Made by a program: the position numbers and the translations under genes. A DNA stretch of 64,000 nucleotides. Source: Phycisphaeraceae bacterium (GTDB lineage Bacteria > Planctomycetota > Phycisphaerae > Phycisphaerales > UBA1924). Shown piece after piece: positions 1 through 7,831 of the stretch (the first letter of the stretch is position 1; each line of letters starts with the position of its first letter). The notes beneath the pieces were generated by a model that saw only the letters and a program-made list of their open reading frames with translations, did no database searches and was not told where the DNA came from. The stretch is from assembly GCA_023898685.1 (NCBI GenBank), contig CP060234.1, positions 1,984,001 through 2,048,000 of the forward strand, read 5' to 3'.

Positions 1-1196
1 GCGAGCCCGTCGTCGTCGATGACGTGCGTCACGGCCTGCGGTGGCGCTATGGCACGGTGTCGCTCGACGCGGGCGAGCACGACATCGAGATGTGGTACTA
101 CGAGCGCTATTACAGCGCCTCGCTCTACCTCTCATGGAAGGGCCCGACCGTTCCGGCCGAGATCATCATCCCCGCGAGCGCGTTCTCGCTGCCCGAGTCG
201 GACACGCCGTTCGAGCCGGGCGGGGGCATCCGGGCCTACTGGTCGAGCAATCTCTCCCACGCCGACAACGCGGGGCAAATCGACTGGGCGGCTTCCGACA
301 CGTCGACCGACGTGACCAAGGTGCATTTCAGCCCGACGAACGGGGCGTTCTACACCGACGGGCCCGACAACTACTTCTCGGGCCGCTTCGTCGGGCTGCT
401 CGACGTGCCCGAAACGGGCGAGTGGTCGTTCGAGCTGGGCTCGGACGAGGCCGCCATGCTCTACATCGACGACGAACTCGTCGTCGACGACCACATCCGC
501 CACGGCTTCCGCTGGAAGACGGGCTCGGTTTCGCTCACCGAGGGTGAACACAAGGTCGAGGTGCGCTACTTCGAGCGCTACTACAGCGCCGCGCTCTCGC
601 TCGTGTGGCAGGGGCCCTCGATGCCGTTCGCGCTGGTCATCCCCGCGTCGGCCTACTCGATCGACCCCGAGCCGACGCCCGTCGACCCGGGCGGCGCGGC
701 GTTGCGGGCGGAGTGGGTCTGGCCGGTGCAGGATCTCGATTCGATCGAGACGGTCGACTTCTCCGATCCCACCGCGGTCACGACCGAGCTGAGGCCCTAC
801 TGGCGATCGACCAACAACGCGTTCTTCGCCGGCGGACCCACCAACTACTTCGCCCTGCGCCTCACCGGGACGCTCCAGGTGCCCGAGGCGGGCGAGTGGA
901 CGTTCAACGTCGGGAGCGACGAGGTCGCCGCGCTGTTCATCGATGGCGAGCCCGTCGCGCGCGACACGACGCGCCACGGATTCCGCTGGTCGGCCGGGAG
1001 CGTCAGCCTGGGCGAGGGGGCGCACGAATTCGAGGTGCTCTACGGCGAACGCTATTACAGCGCCGGTCTCGTCGTGACGTGGCGGGGGCCTTCGGATCCG
1101 CTTGAATCAGTCATCCCGGCGAGCGCGTTCGAGGGATCGACCGGGCCCGCGCGTCGGGTGATCCAGTGGACCGAGGTCAGCCCGTCGGACAACTGA
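1..1196 (+). CDS. PA14-repeat protein, 5'-truncated by the window
   Basis: The reading frame is open from the first bases of the window to the TGA at 1194-1196, so the start lies upstream. About 397 residues are visible. They hold one partial and two complete copies of a PA14-like module with a period near 157 residues. Each copy carries W-(T/S)-F-x-x-GSDE, a D/G-x-E-P/L-V stretch, RHG(F/L)RW, a GSVSL-type strand, ERYYSA and a closing IPASA. PA14 domains are beta-barrels that bind carbohydrate and are found on exported adhesins, glycosidases and toxins, so an extracellular glycan-binding role is inferred. No catalytic domain or sorting tag is visible, because the C-terminus is only a short tail after the last module. 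The gene converges on the threonine-dehydrogenase-like gene with an 18-nt gap. The N-terminal part may hold an enzyme domain that cannot be seen here. Confidence 0.85.
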   Translation, partial: EPVVVDDVRHGLRWRYGTVSLDAGEHDIEMWYYERYYSASLYLSWKGPTVPAEIIIPASAFSLPESDTPFEPGGGIRAYWSSNLSHADNAGQIDWAASDTSTDVTKVHFSPTNGAFYTDGPDNYFSGRFVGLLDVPETGEWSFELGSDEAAMLYIDDELVVDDHIRHGFRWKTGSVSLTEGEHKVEVRYFERYYSAALSLVWQGPSMPFALVIPASAYSIDPEPTPVDPGGAALRAEWVWPVQDLDSIETVDFSDPTAVTTELRPYWRSTNNAFFAGGPTNYFALRLTGTLQVPEAGEWTFNVGSDEVAALFIDGEPVARDTTRHGFRWSAGSVSLGEGAHEFEVLYGERYYSAGLVVTWRGPSDPLESVIPASAFEGSTGPARRVIQWTEVSPSDN

Positions 1197-1215
1197 TACG
1201 AGTCCGAACCGCCGC

Positions 1216-2313
1216 TCACTCCAGGCTCAGCAGCACCTTGATCCCCTCGCCCGAGATCATGGTGTTGAAGGCCTCTTCGTAGCGGTCGATCGGGAACTCG
1301 TGGGTGATGATGTCGTCGAGCTGGAGCCGGCCCGAGAGCAGCAGCTCCTCCATCTGGTACCACGTCTCCCACATCCGCCGCCCGTTGATGCCCAGCACCT
1401 TGCAGCCCTTGAAGATGATGTTGGCGTTGAAGTCGAAGTCGACCGTGCGCGCCGGCAGGCCCAGCAGGGCGGCCGTGCCCCCGTTGCGGAGGGCGTGGAA
1501 TCCCTGGTCCATCGCGCTGGGCGCCCCGCTCATCTCGAGCATCACGTCGACGCCTTCGCCCCGCGTTTCGCGCCGGACGGTCTCGATCCACTTCCGCCCG
1601 TTGCTCGCGTCGAACGCCTCGTGGGCACCGAGCTTGCGGGCCAGGCCCAGGCGGCGTGTGTCGATGTCGGTGCAGTAGATCCGGGCCGCGCCCGCCGCCC
1701 GGGCGACCGTCACCGCCATCAGCCCGATGATGCCGACACCCGAGATCAGCACACTCTTCGCCGAGACGTCCGCGGACATCACTGTGTGCACCGCGTTGCC
1801 CAGCGGATCGAACACCGCCGCGAGCCGGTCGGGGATGTCGGGGTGGATGGGCCAGACGTTGTCCTCGGGGATCGACGCGTAGTCGGCGAAGATGCCGTCG
1901 CGGTCGACGCCCAGGATCTTCACGTCGCGGGCGATGTGGGCGTTGCCCGTCCGGCTGTTGTAGTCGACGCCCGCGGTGATATGCCCCTCGGCGCTCACAC
2001 GTTGCCCGACCTTGTACTTCGTCACCGCTTCGCCGACGGCCGCGACCTCGCCCGCGAACTCATGCCCGGTGATGATGCCGACGGGGATGCGCGAAGCCGA
2101 CCACTCGTCCCACTGCCAGATGTGCCGGTCGGTGCCGCAGATGCCGGCCTTCTTGACGCGGATGAGCACGTCGCGCGGGCCGACGGTGGGGCGGGGGCGC
2201 GCGTCGTCGTACGCGAGCCCCTCGCCCGCGTGGTGCTTGACCAGCGCCCGCATGGTCGCGGGGAGGTCGAGGTCATCGGTCGGGGGCGAGGGCGCGGGGG
2301 CAGTAAGCGTCAT
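1216..2313 (-). CDS. tdh: L-threonine 3-dehydrogenase-like zinc-containing MDR dehydrogenase
   Basis: This 365-residue protein belongs to the medium-chain dehydrogenase family and matches Tdh over its length. Tdh oxidises L-threonine with NAD+ to 2-amino-3-ketobutyrate. Catalytic zinc ligands are visible at Cys59 (KAGICGTD) and His84-Glu85 (GHEF). The FDPLGNAVHT stretch, a Rossmann glycine motif (SGVGIIGLMAV) and the late GINGRRMWETWY segment are all Tdh-like. The four cysteines that normally hold the structural zinc are absent: the equivalent positions read Ala114, Asp117, Ser120 and Ala128 with normal spacing. The ATG at 2311-2313 gives the usual family start plus a short Pro-rich N-terminal extension. 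The gene is divergent from the secretion operon. The substrate could be another polyol or amino alcohol, but the overall similarity favours Tdh. Confidence 0.85.
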   Translation of the reverse strand: MTLTAPAPSPPTDDLDLPATMRALVKHHAGEGLAYDDARPRPTVGPRDVLIRVKKAGICGTDRHIWQWDEWSASRIPVGIITGHEFAGEVAAVGEAVTKYKVGQRVSAEGHITAGVDYNSRTGNAHIARDVKILGVDRDGIFADYASIPEDNVWPIHPDIPDRLAAVFDPLGNAVHTVMSADVSAKSVLISGVGIIGLMAVTVARAAGAARIYCTDIDTRRLGLARKLGAHEAFDASNGRKWIETVRRETRGEGVDVMLEMSGAPSAMDQGFHALRNGGTAALLGLPARTVDFDFNANIIFKGCKVLGINGRRMWETWYQMEELLLSGRLQLDDIITHEFPIDRYEEAFNTMISGEGIKVLLSLE

Positions 2314-2430
2314 GCCCGATGATATCCGTTCGGTTGTTGGGTCAGGCCGTGGCGTCGGGCCGATAGAGTCGCTGTTCGGTTTGCGGCGGGTGGTGCAGCG
2401 CGGGCCCCCCGGGCCGGTAGGATTGTCCCG

Positions 2431-3636
2431 ATGACCAGGGCCGTCTCGAGATCGTTCGTCTTCCTCGCCGCCAAGCAGGGCGGCGGACGCTCGCTGGGCG
2501 TCAAGCACGCCCGCAGCGAGCGGGCCCTCGCCGAGACGCTCCGCCGCGACCGGATGGTCCTGCTCCGTACCTGGAAGCTGCCGGGCTGGGTCTCGACCGA
2601 GGCGCCCTTCAAGACCAAGGACATGCTCGCCCTCAACGAGCAGCTTGGGCAGTTGCTCGCCCGCGGCGTGCCGCTCGTCGAGTCGCTCGAGGTCGCCGAG
2701 TCGGTCGTCCGCCCCCAGCAGCGGCCGCGGATCGAGCGGATGCGCGAGGCGGTCGCCGCGGGCTCGAGCTTCGCCGACGCCTGCCGGGCCGCGGGCGGGT
2801 TCGACGTGGTGACCATCGCGGTCTACCGAGCCGCCGAGCGCACGGGCGACCTTGCCGGCGCCGCGGCGCAGCTCGCCGAGACCGCGCGCCGCCAGATGAA
2901 GATCGCGGGCAAGGCGCTCACGCTGCTGCTCTATCCGATGATCGTGCTCTCGATCGGGGTGATCGCCGGCACGTTCCTGCTGACGACGATCGTGCCGACG
3001 ATCGGCGGGGCGCTCAGCGACGCGCTGGGGGCCGACAAGATCCCGCTCTACACCAAGATCACCATGTCGGTCGGCCTGTTCCTCCGCGGGCATTGGTTGA
3101 TTGTGCTCGCGGTGATCGTCGGCCTGGTGATCGTGCTGGGCCTGGGGCGGGCGGTGGTCGCACGCGCCGTCGGGCGCGTGGCCCGCGTGGTGCCGATTCT
3201 CAAGGACGTGATCCTCACACAGGAATCGGCGCGGTTCTTCACCGTCATGGCCGCCCTGAGCCGATCGGGGGTTCCCCTCGCCGACGGGCTGGGCGTCGCG
3301 ACCAACGCGATCAACCACCCAACGCTCCGCAAGCAGCTCGAACGCCTTCGGATCAAGCTGGTCGAGGGCGGCGTGCTCCCACGCCTGGTCGATTCGGTCG
3401 ACGCCCTGCCCATCGCCACCCGACGCCTCCTGATCGCCGCCGACCGGGCGGGCGACCTCGATTCGGCGTTCGACGGCCTGGCACGCGACATGGGCGACCG
3501 GCTGGAAGCCCAGACGCAGCGGCTGATGGCGGCTCTGGAGCCCCTGCTGATCGTGCTCCTGTTCATCATGATCGGCTCGCTCGTGCTGTCCATCATGATC
3601 CCCATGATCACCATGTCCACCCGGGTCATGGGCTGA
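2431..3636 (+). CDS. gspF: Type II secretion / type IV pilus inner-membrane platform protein GspF family
   Basis: The 401-residue product has the GspF/PilC architecture. Two homologous cytoplasmic helical domains (about residues 60-180 and 265-385) contain LNEQLGQLLARGVPLVESL and its counterpart FFTVMAALSRSGVPLADGL. Each is followed by hydrophobic segments near residues 165-195, 225-255 and 370-400. GspF is the inner-membrane platform on which pseudopilins assemble, driven by the GspE ATPase. It is the first gene of a same-strand operon running to about 10.6 kb. No GspE or GspD gene lies in the window, so those components would have to be encoded elsewhere. The ATG at 2431 follows a TAGGAT box closely, so the transcript may have a very short leader. 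The family call is firm; the choice between a secretion pseudopilus and another prepilin system rests on the neighbours. Confidence 0.92.
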   Translation: MTRAVSRSFVFLAAKQGGGRSLGVKHARSERALAETLRRDRMVLLRTWKLPGWVSTEAPFKTKDMLALNEQLGQLLARGVPLVESLEVAESVVRPQQRPRIERMREAVAAGSSFADACRAAGGFDVVTIAVYRAAERTGDLAGAAAQLAETARRQMKIAGKALTLLLYPMIVLSIGVIAGTFLLTTIVPTIGGALSDALGADKIPLYTKITMSVGLFLRGHWLIVLAVIVGLVIVLGLGRAVVARAVGRVARVVPILKDVILTQESARFFTVMAALSRSGVPLADGLGVATNAINHPTLRKQLERLRIKLVEGGVLPRLVDSVDALPIATRRLLIAADRAGDLDSAFDGLARDMGDRLEAQTQRLMAALEPLLIVLLFIMIGSLVLSIMIPMITMSTRVMG

Positions 3637-3818
3637 TCGGGGGAGGGGCCCGAGAATCGCCCGAGTTCACCCCGAACCCCTAGAATCGCCGAAGAGAACG
3701 CAACACCGCGTCCCGGCGGTCGGTACGACTTTGTGTTGCCAGTTCCGGCACGCGGCGAAGAAGCCACCGAGCGAGCCCGACCCTGAATTGGGCCGGGGCG
3801 CCGCGAAGGAGACCACGC

Positions 3819-4244
3819 ATGACGACGCGAATCACCAAGTCCACGCCGCGCCGCGCCCGCCGGGCCGCCCGCGCGTTCTCGCTGCTCGAGCTGATGCTCG
3901 TGCTCGTGATCCTGGGGTTGCTGAGCACTGTGGCCGCGGTGGCGCTGCTGCCGCAGGCGCAGAAGGCGAAGGTCCAGACGACCAAGGCGAGCCTGAACGT
4001 GATCAACGGCGCGATCAAGCAGTTCCAGGTGGAGAAGTCGAGGCTGCCCAATACGCTGGCCGACCTGATCCCCGACTTCATCGAGGCGGGCAAGACCAAG
4101 GACGGGTGGCGCAACGAGATCTACTACAAGCCCACGCCGGGAGCCGCGCGCGACTACGAGCTGCTGAGCTTCGGCAAGGACGGCACGCCCGGCACCGACG
4201 ACGACATCGACGTCTGGACGATGGACTTCGAAGAAGAGAACTGA
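3819..4244 (+). CDS. gspG: Major pseudopilin GspG
   Basis: A 141-residue prepilin. A basic leader is followed by the N-methylation segment FSLLELMLVLVILG, with Phe20 as the likely mature first residue and Glu24 as the conserved +5 glutamate. The residue before the predicted cleavage is Ala19 rather than the usual Gly. The C-terminal part, with DGWRNEIYY and FGKDGTPGTDDD, matches the GspG globular domain and its calcium-binding Asp-rich loop. GspG forms the shaft of the type II secretion pseudopilus. There is a 182-nt gap after gspF, and a GAAGGAG ribosome site at 3806-3812 supports the ATG at 3819. The next gene starts 13 nt after the stop. Confidence 0.93.
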   Translation: MTTRITKSTPRRARRAARAFSLLELMLVLVILGLLSTVAAVALLPQAQKAKVQTTKASLNVINGAIKQFQVEKSRLPNTLADLIPDFIEAGKTKDGWRNEIYYKPTPGAARDYELLSFGKDGTPGTDDDIDVWTMDFEEEN

Positions 4245-4257
4245 CTGTGACAGCGGG

Positions 4258-5004
4258 GTGACCGGCGGGACCATGCGCACGCGAGCCTGGACAACACGAC
4301 GCGGTGTGACGTTCGTCGAGGTCGTCCTCGGCGTCGCGTTGCTCGGCCTCGTCGCGGCCACGCTCGCCGCGACGGTCGGGGCCGTGGGCAAGTCGTTCCA
4401 GCGGCAGCGGGACCGACTCGGCGCCGTCGAAGTCGCCAGCCGCCTCCTGCTCCAGCGCGTCGACGACGAGGCCGAGATGCCTTCACCGGCCGACCCGGTC
4501 GGGTACGGCGATCGCCGGTTCCGCTTCAAGATCGAGGAGAACCCGACGATCGTCTCCCTCGCCGCACCGGCGCAGATGGCGATCAACGAGAACGAGCGGA
4601 GCGGCGGCGCCGATCTCAGCCGACGGTTTGTTGCGGTCACGGTGACGACCTGGCTCGCCGAGGATTCGGGGGGCTCGTTCATCTACGACCCCGATCTGCC
4701 CAGCGCCACGCTCACCCGCGTCGTCGATCCCCTCGCGTTCTCGACATACGACTCGGCGCAGCGCCGGCTCGACACGCAGGAGGACATCGAGCGATTCCTC
4801 AACGACTTCGTCGGCACCACGAGCGGGACCGTCTCTCGCCCTCGCGGCGACGGCACGCAGGGCGGTGGGGGCCGCGGCCCGGGGCAGACCACCCGTCCGC
4901 CCGGCGGGGGCACGCCGCCCGAGCAGCGACCGCCCGGTGGCCGACCCGGCACGCCGCCGCCCGGCCAGCGGAACGGTCCGCCGCCCGCGGGGGGAGGCGG
5001 CTGA
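4258..5004 (+). CDS. Minor prepilin-type protein (GspH/GspI-like) with Pro/Gly-rich tail
   Basis: The start is either GTG at 4258 or ATG at 4273, giving 248 or 243 residues. The N-terminus has a prepilin signal: RRG followed by VTFVEVVLGVALLGL, with Gly before the cleavage and Glu at +5. The middle of the protein resembles no pseudopilin I can name. The last 50 or so residues are extremely rich in Pro, Gly and Arg (PPGGRPGTPPPGQ-type runs) and look disordered. Position between gspG and a GspJ-like gene suggests a minor pseudopilin of the GspH/GspI type. The stop overlaps the next start by one base (TGATG), so the two are translationally coupled. The subunit letter is uncertain. Confidence 0.75.
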   Translation: MTGGTMRTRAWTTRRGVTFVEVVLGVALLGLVAATLAATVGAVGKSFQRQRDRLGAVEVASRLLLQRVDDEAEMPSPADPVGYGDRRFRFKIEENPTIVSLAAPAQMAINENERSGGADLSRRFVAVTVTTWLAEDSGGSFIYDPDLPSATLTRVVDPLAFSTYDSAQRRLDTQEDIERFLNDFVGTTSGTVSRPRGDGTQGGGGRGPGQTTRPPGGGTPPEQRPPGGRPGTPPPGQRNGPPPAGGGG

Positions 5005-6122
5005 TGAGGCGATCGACGGTTTCGCGCGCCCGTCCGGCGTTCACGCTGCTGGAGACCGTGCTCGCGTCGATCATCGGCTCGATGGTCCTCGCCGCGGCGC
5101 TCTCGCTCTTCGTTGCGATGAGCAGGGCCGAGCAGTTCATGGGCAAGGCCAGCGAGCAGATCGAAGACCTGGCGCTGACGCAGCAGGTGTTCCGCAAGTC
5201 GTTCATGACGATGGTGCTCGCCAGCCAGGACAGCTACGCCCGCCAGATGTCCAACTTCCAGGCGGACGGTGAGCTGACCGAGGACGAGCTCGTGCAACTG
5301 CCGCGCCCGCGGATTCTCCTCGAGTTCGATACCTCTCCCTCGATCGCCGCGATGCGGTCCAACGCCGAGGTCGACGGCGTGCATCTCGACGACCCCGCCG
5401 ATTTCGGGCTGGGCCCGCAGCGGCTCGAGATCACCCTGCCCGACAAGCCCGTGCCCGAGAGCATGAGGCTCTTCCCCGCCGCCTGGTCGACCGCGCCGTC
5501 CGACGACCTCGTCCAGTCGTTCGACCCCTCGGGCGTCGAGCGTCCCGCGACAGAGGCCGGAATGCGGGGATGCTTCGAGCTCCGCCCCGACGGCGCCCGC
5601 GAGCGCCTGATGGAGGGCTACGGCCTCGTGCCCGCTACCGGCCCGGAACCGCCGCCCCAGATCCCCGCGGCCCGCAAGCCGCCCGATGGCTGGACGCTCT
5701 GGTGGCGCCCGATGTACGGCGCCGAATGCCAGGCCCGCCAGCAAGGGCTCCAGTTCGATATCGATCTCCAGCCCGTGCTGCTGGCCGAGGCCGTGCCGCT
5801 GATCCGCGGCATCGGCAAGATGCGGTGGTTCGCCTTCGCGGCCGAGGAGGACCCGGACAATCCCGACGCCCCCGCCGAGCCGCAGCGGTGGCCCGCCTTC
5901 GAAGGCACGACCACGGCGGATATCCCGGGGTATATGGAGGTGGAGATCGACACGACGAGCGGGACGTATGTTTCCTGGGCGTTCGAGCTGGGGTGGTCGC
6001 TCGCGGAGGAGTACGCGGTCGACCAGCCCGACGACACGAACGGCGATGGCACGGACGACGGGCAGCAGAACCAGTCCGACCAGCAGAACCAGTCGAGCCA
6101 GCTCGGCGGGGGGCAATCATGA
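5004..6122 (+). CDS. Minor prepilin-type protein, GspJ-like
   Basis: A 372-residue protein with a prepilin N-terminus: RPA followed by FTLLETVLASIIGSMVLAAAL, with Ala at -1, Phe13 at +1 and Glu17 at +5. GspJ is the bulkiest minor pseudopilin apart from GspK, and this protein sits immediately before a GspK-like gene, which is the basis for the call. At 372 residues it is much longer than typical GspJ (about 200). The C-terminus is Gln/Asn/Ser-rich and probably flexible. It overlaps the preceding gene by one base and the next by four (ATGA at 6119-6122). It would form part of the pseudopilus tip complex. Confidence 0.78.
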   Translation: MRRSTVSRARPAFTLLETVLASIIGSMVLAAALSLFVAMSRAEQFMGKASEQIEDLALTQQVFRKSFMTMVLASQDSYARQMSNFQADGELTEDELVQLPRPRILLEFDTSPSIAAMRSNAEVDGVHLDDPADFGLGPQRLEITLPDKPVPESMRLFPAAWSTAPSDDLVQSFDPSGVERPATEAGMRGCFELRPDGARERLMEGYGLVPATGPEPPPQIPAARKPPDGWTLWWRPMYGAECQARQQGLQFDIDLQPVLLAEAVPLIRGIGKMRWFAFAAEEDPDNPDAPAEPQRWPAFEGTTTADIPGYMEVEIDTTSGTYVSWAFELGWSLAEEYAVDQPDDTNGDGTDDGQQNQSDQQNQSSQLGGGQS

Positions 6123-6973
6123 TCGGCCCTCGTCGCGAGCGGTCCACTCGTGGGTTCGTTCTGCCCGTGGTGATCCTCCTGGTGGTGATGGTCGGAGCGG
6201 TGTGCTCGATCATGATCGAGCGCCACGTGGCGAGGGCTAAGACCGTCGAGCGGCAGATCATCGCCTATCAGGAGCACGAGGGCGTGCGCAGCCTGCAGAC
6301 GATGATCGAAGCCTGGCGCAAGACCCCCACAGCGCAGCCGCGTGAGATCGCCGCGATGCTCGAGCCCGACGGGCTCGCCTTCACGGTGGAGCCGGGCGGC
6401 GGACAGCTGATTGGGGTCTACCTCTTCCAGGGACAGGGCACGATGCTCCGCCGTATCGGGGGGCTGGACGACAAGGACCGGGTCTACGCCGAGCAGGCGT
6501 TGCGTTCGCTCTACGCCGAGGCGAAGGACCCGGTGGAGCTCGAGCTGATGCTCCGCGACGCCGGCCCGCTGGCGGTGGATGTCAACACGGCTCCCCCGCC
6601 GGTGCTCAGCGCGATCGTCCACGCCGTCCTGGGTGACGGGCACGAAGCGACCCTGTATGAACAATCGCTGCTCGACGCCCAGCAAGCGGATACCGAGATC
6701 GGCCTCCAGACGCTGACCAACATCGCCGCCGATGCGGGGGTCGACAACGAGCGACGCAGCACCCTGGGCCGGTTCTTCACGGTCTCGCCCGAGCTGTGGC
6801 GGTTCCGCATCGACGTCCGGACCGCCTCGGGGGGGCGGCTCCAGTCGCAATACGGGGGGCTAATCCTGCTCGGGAGTGGCACGACGGGGTCGTCGTCGAG
6901 CCCCTTCGAGGAGCCCACGCCGTTCCTCTCCTGGGAACGGCTCAACCCGGACGACCCGCGGGCGGTAGAGTAG
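6119..6973 (+). CDS. gspK: GspK-like minor pseudopilin / helical-hairpin protein
   Basis: A 284-residue protein. The N-terminus is TRG followed by FVLPVVILLVVMVGA. It lacks the +5 glutamate, as GspK proteins do. The segment VDVNTAPPPVLSAI near residue 160 is the helix-hairpin-helix-like signature of the GspK family (usual form NVNTA). GspK caps the pseudopilus tip and promotes assembly. The ATG at 6119 overlaps the previous stop in an ATGA arrangement, which fixes the start. The C-terminus is Ser-rich. It is somewhat shorter than proteobacterial GspK, as a reduced tip domain would give. Confidence 0.86.
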   Translation: MIGPRRERSTRGFVLPVVILLVVMVGAVCSIMIERHVARAKTVERQIIAYQEHEGVRSLQTMIEAWRKTPTAQPREIAAMLEPDGLAFTVEPGGGQLIGVYLFQGQGTMLRRIGGLDDKDRVYAEQALRSLYAEAKDPVELELMLRDAGPLAVDVNTAPPPVLSAIVHAVLGDGHEATLYEQSLLDAQQADTEIGLQTLTNIAADAGVDNERRSTLGRFFTVSPELWRFRIDVRTASGGRLQSQYGGLILLGSGTTGSSSSPFEEPTPFLSWERLNPDDPRAVE

Positions 6974-6995
6974 TGGCCGAGATGGAGCCGACCCC

Positions 6996-7817
6996 ATGTT
7001 CGACGAGATGATCAGCAGAAGCAGGGCCCGCGTGGTGCGGCTGGCGAGCCAGGCGTCGGCGGCGGTGCTGCTCACCGGCGCCGGCCTGCTCGCGGCGGTC
7101 GGGGCGCCGTTCGTGGCGTCACCCAAGGCCGAGCCGATCTCGGCCGAGCAGGTGGTCGCCAAGGCGGAGAAGCTGGAGGCCGATCTCGCGGCGGCGAAGC
7201 CCCCGCCGGAGGCGAGCGACGAACTCCCGCCGGACTGGGAGGCTATCGAGTATTCGCTGTCGATGGTAAAGAACGCGCCGAAGCCCAAGAAACCCGACGA
7301 GCCGCCCGCCGACACCGGGGACGAAGATCCGGCGCCGGTTGCATCGAAGGCGCAGACGCGGTTCCTCGGCACCGTGACCGTCGGCAACCGGCGGCTCGCG
7401 CTCCTCTCGGCTGGGGGCGGGCAGCGCATCCTCGGGGCCGATCAGTCTGCGACTTTGCCGCTCGGTCAGGGCGAGCAGGGCCAACCGCCGAGCGTTCGGG
7501 TGACCCGGGTCGAGGCCGACGCGGTGTGGCTGGAAGAGAACGGGGTCGAGTACAAGATCGATCGGGCGCCCCGGACGGGGTTCTCGGTCAGCCAGGGCTC
7601 GGTGCCGTCGGCGGCCCCCGCGGCGCCGAAGACGACGGCCCGGCCCAACGACGCCGAGCCGGCCATCGCCGCCGCCGACAAGCCGCTGAACCCCGACGAC
7701 TACCGCCGCGACGACGGCACGATCGACTACGAGGCCCTCCGGGCCGCCGCCCGGGAGCGCGCCCGCGCCCGGCAGGAGCTGCGCCAGAAGCAGCGTGAAG
7801 AGAACGGGCGCGACTGA
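6996..7817 (+). CDS. GspC/PilP-like inner-membrane protein of the secretion operon
   Basis: A 273-residue protein with one N-terminal membrane segment (about residues 22-42), an acidic/Pro-rich linker, then a small beta-rich domain around residues 120-195 (FLGTVTVGNRRLALLS, VWLEENGVEYKI). That layout, a single transmembrane helix plus an HR-type beta domain, is typical of GspC and PilP, which link the inner-membrane platform to the outer-membrane secretin. The C-terminal 70 residues are Arg/Glu-rich and look helical. It sits between gspK and the gspL-like gene, 22 nt after gspK. Sequence similarity is weak, so the assignment rests on architecture and position. Confidence 0.65.
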   Translation: MFDEMISRSRARVVRLASQASAAVLLTGAGLLAAVGAPFVASPKAEPISAEQVVAKAEKLEADLAAAKPPPEASDELPPDWEAIEYSLSMVKNAPKPKKPDEPPADTGDEDPAPVASKAQTRFLGTVTVGNRRLALLSAGGGQRILGADQSATLPLGQGEQGQPPSVRVTRVEADAVWLEENGVEYKIDRAPRTGFSVSQGSVPSAAPAAPKTTARPNDAEPAIAAADKPLNPDDYRRDDGTIDYEALRAAARERARARQELRQKQREENGRD

Positions 7818-7831
7818 GGACGGATCCCGCA

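Noticed and set aside
2314..3318. N-terminal extension of the threonine-dehydrogenase-like gene past 2313
   Set aside because: The added residues are Arg/His/Asp-rich antisense to gspF. The family start falls at the ATG at 2313.
4683..6850. Long minus-strand open frames under the pseudopilin genes
   Set aside because: They lie opposite genes with clear prepilin signatures and contain no domains of their own.
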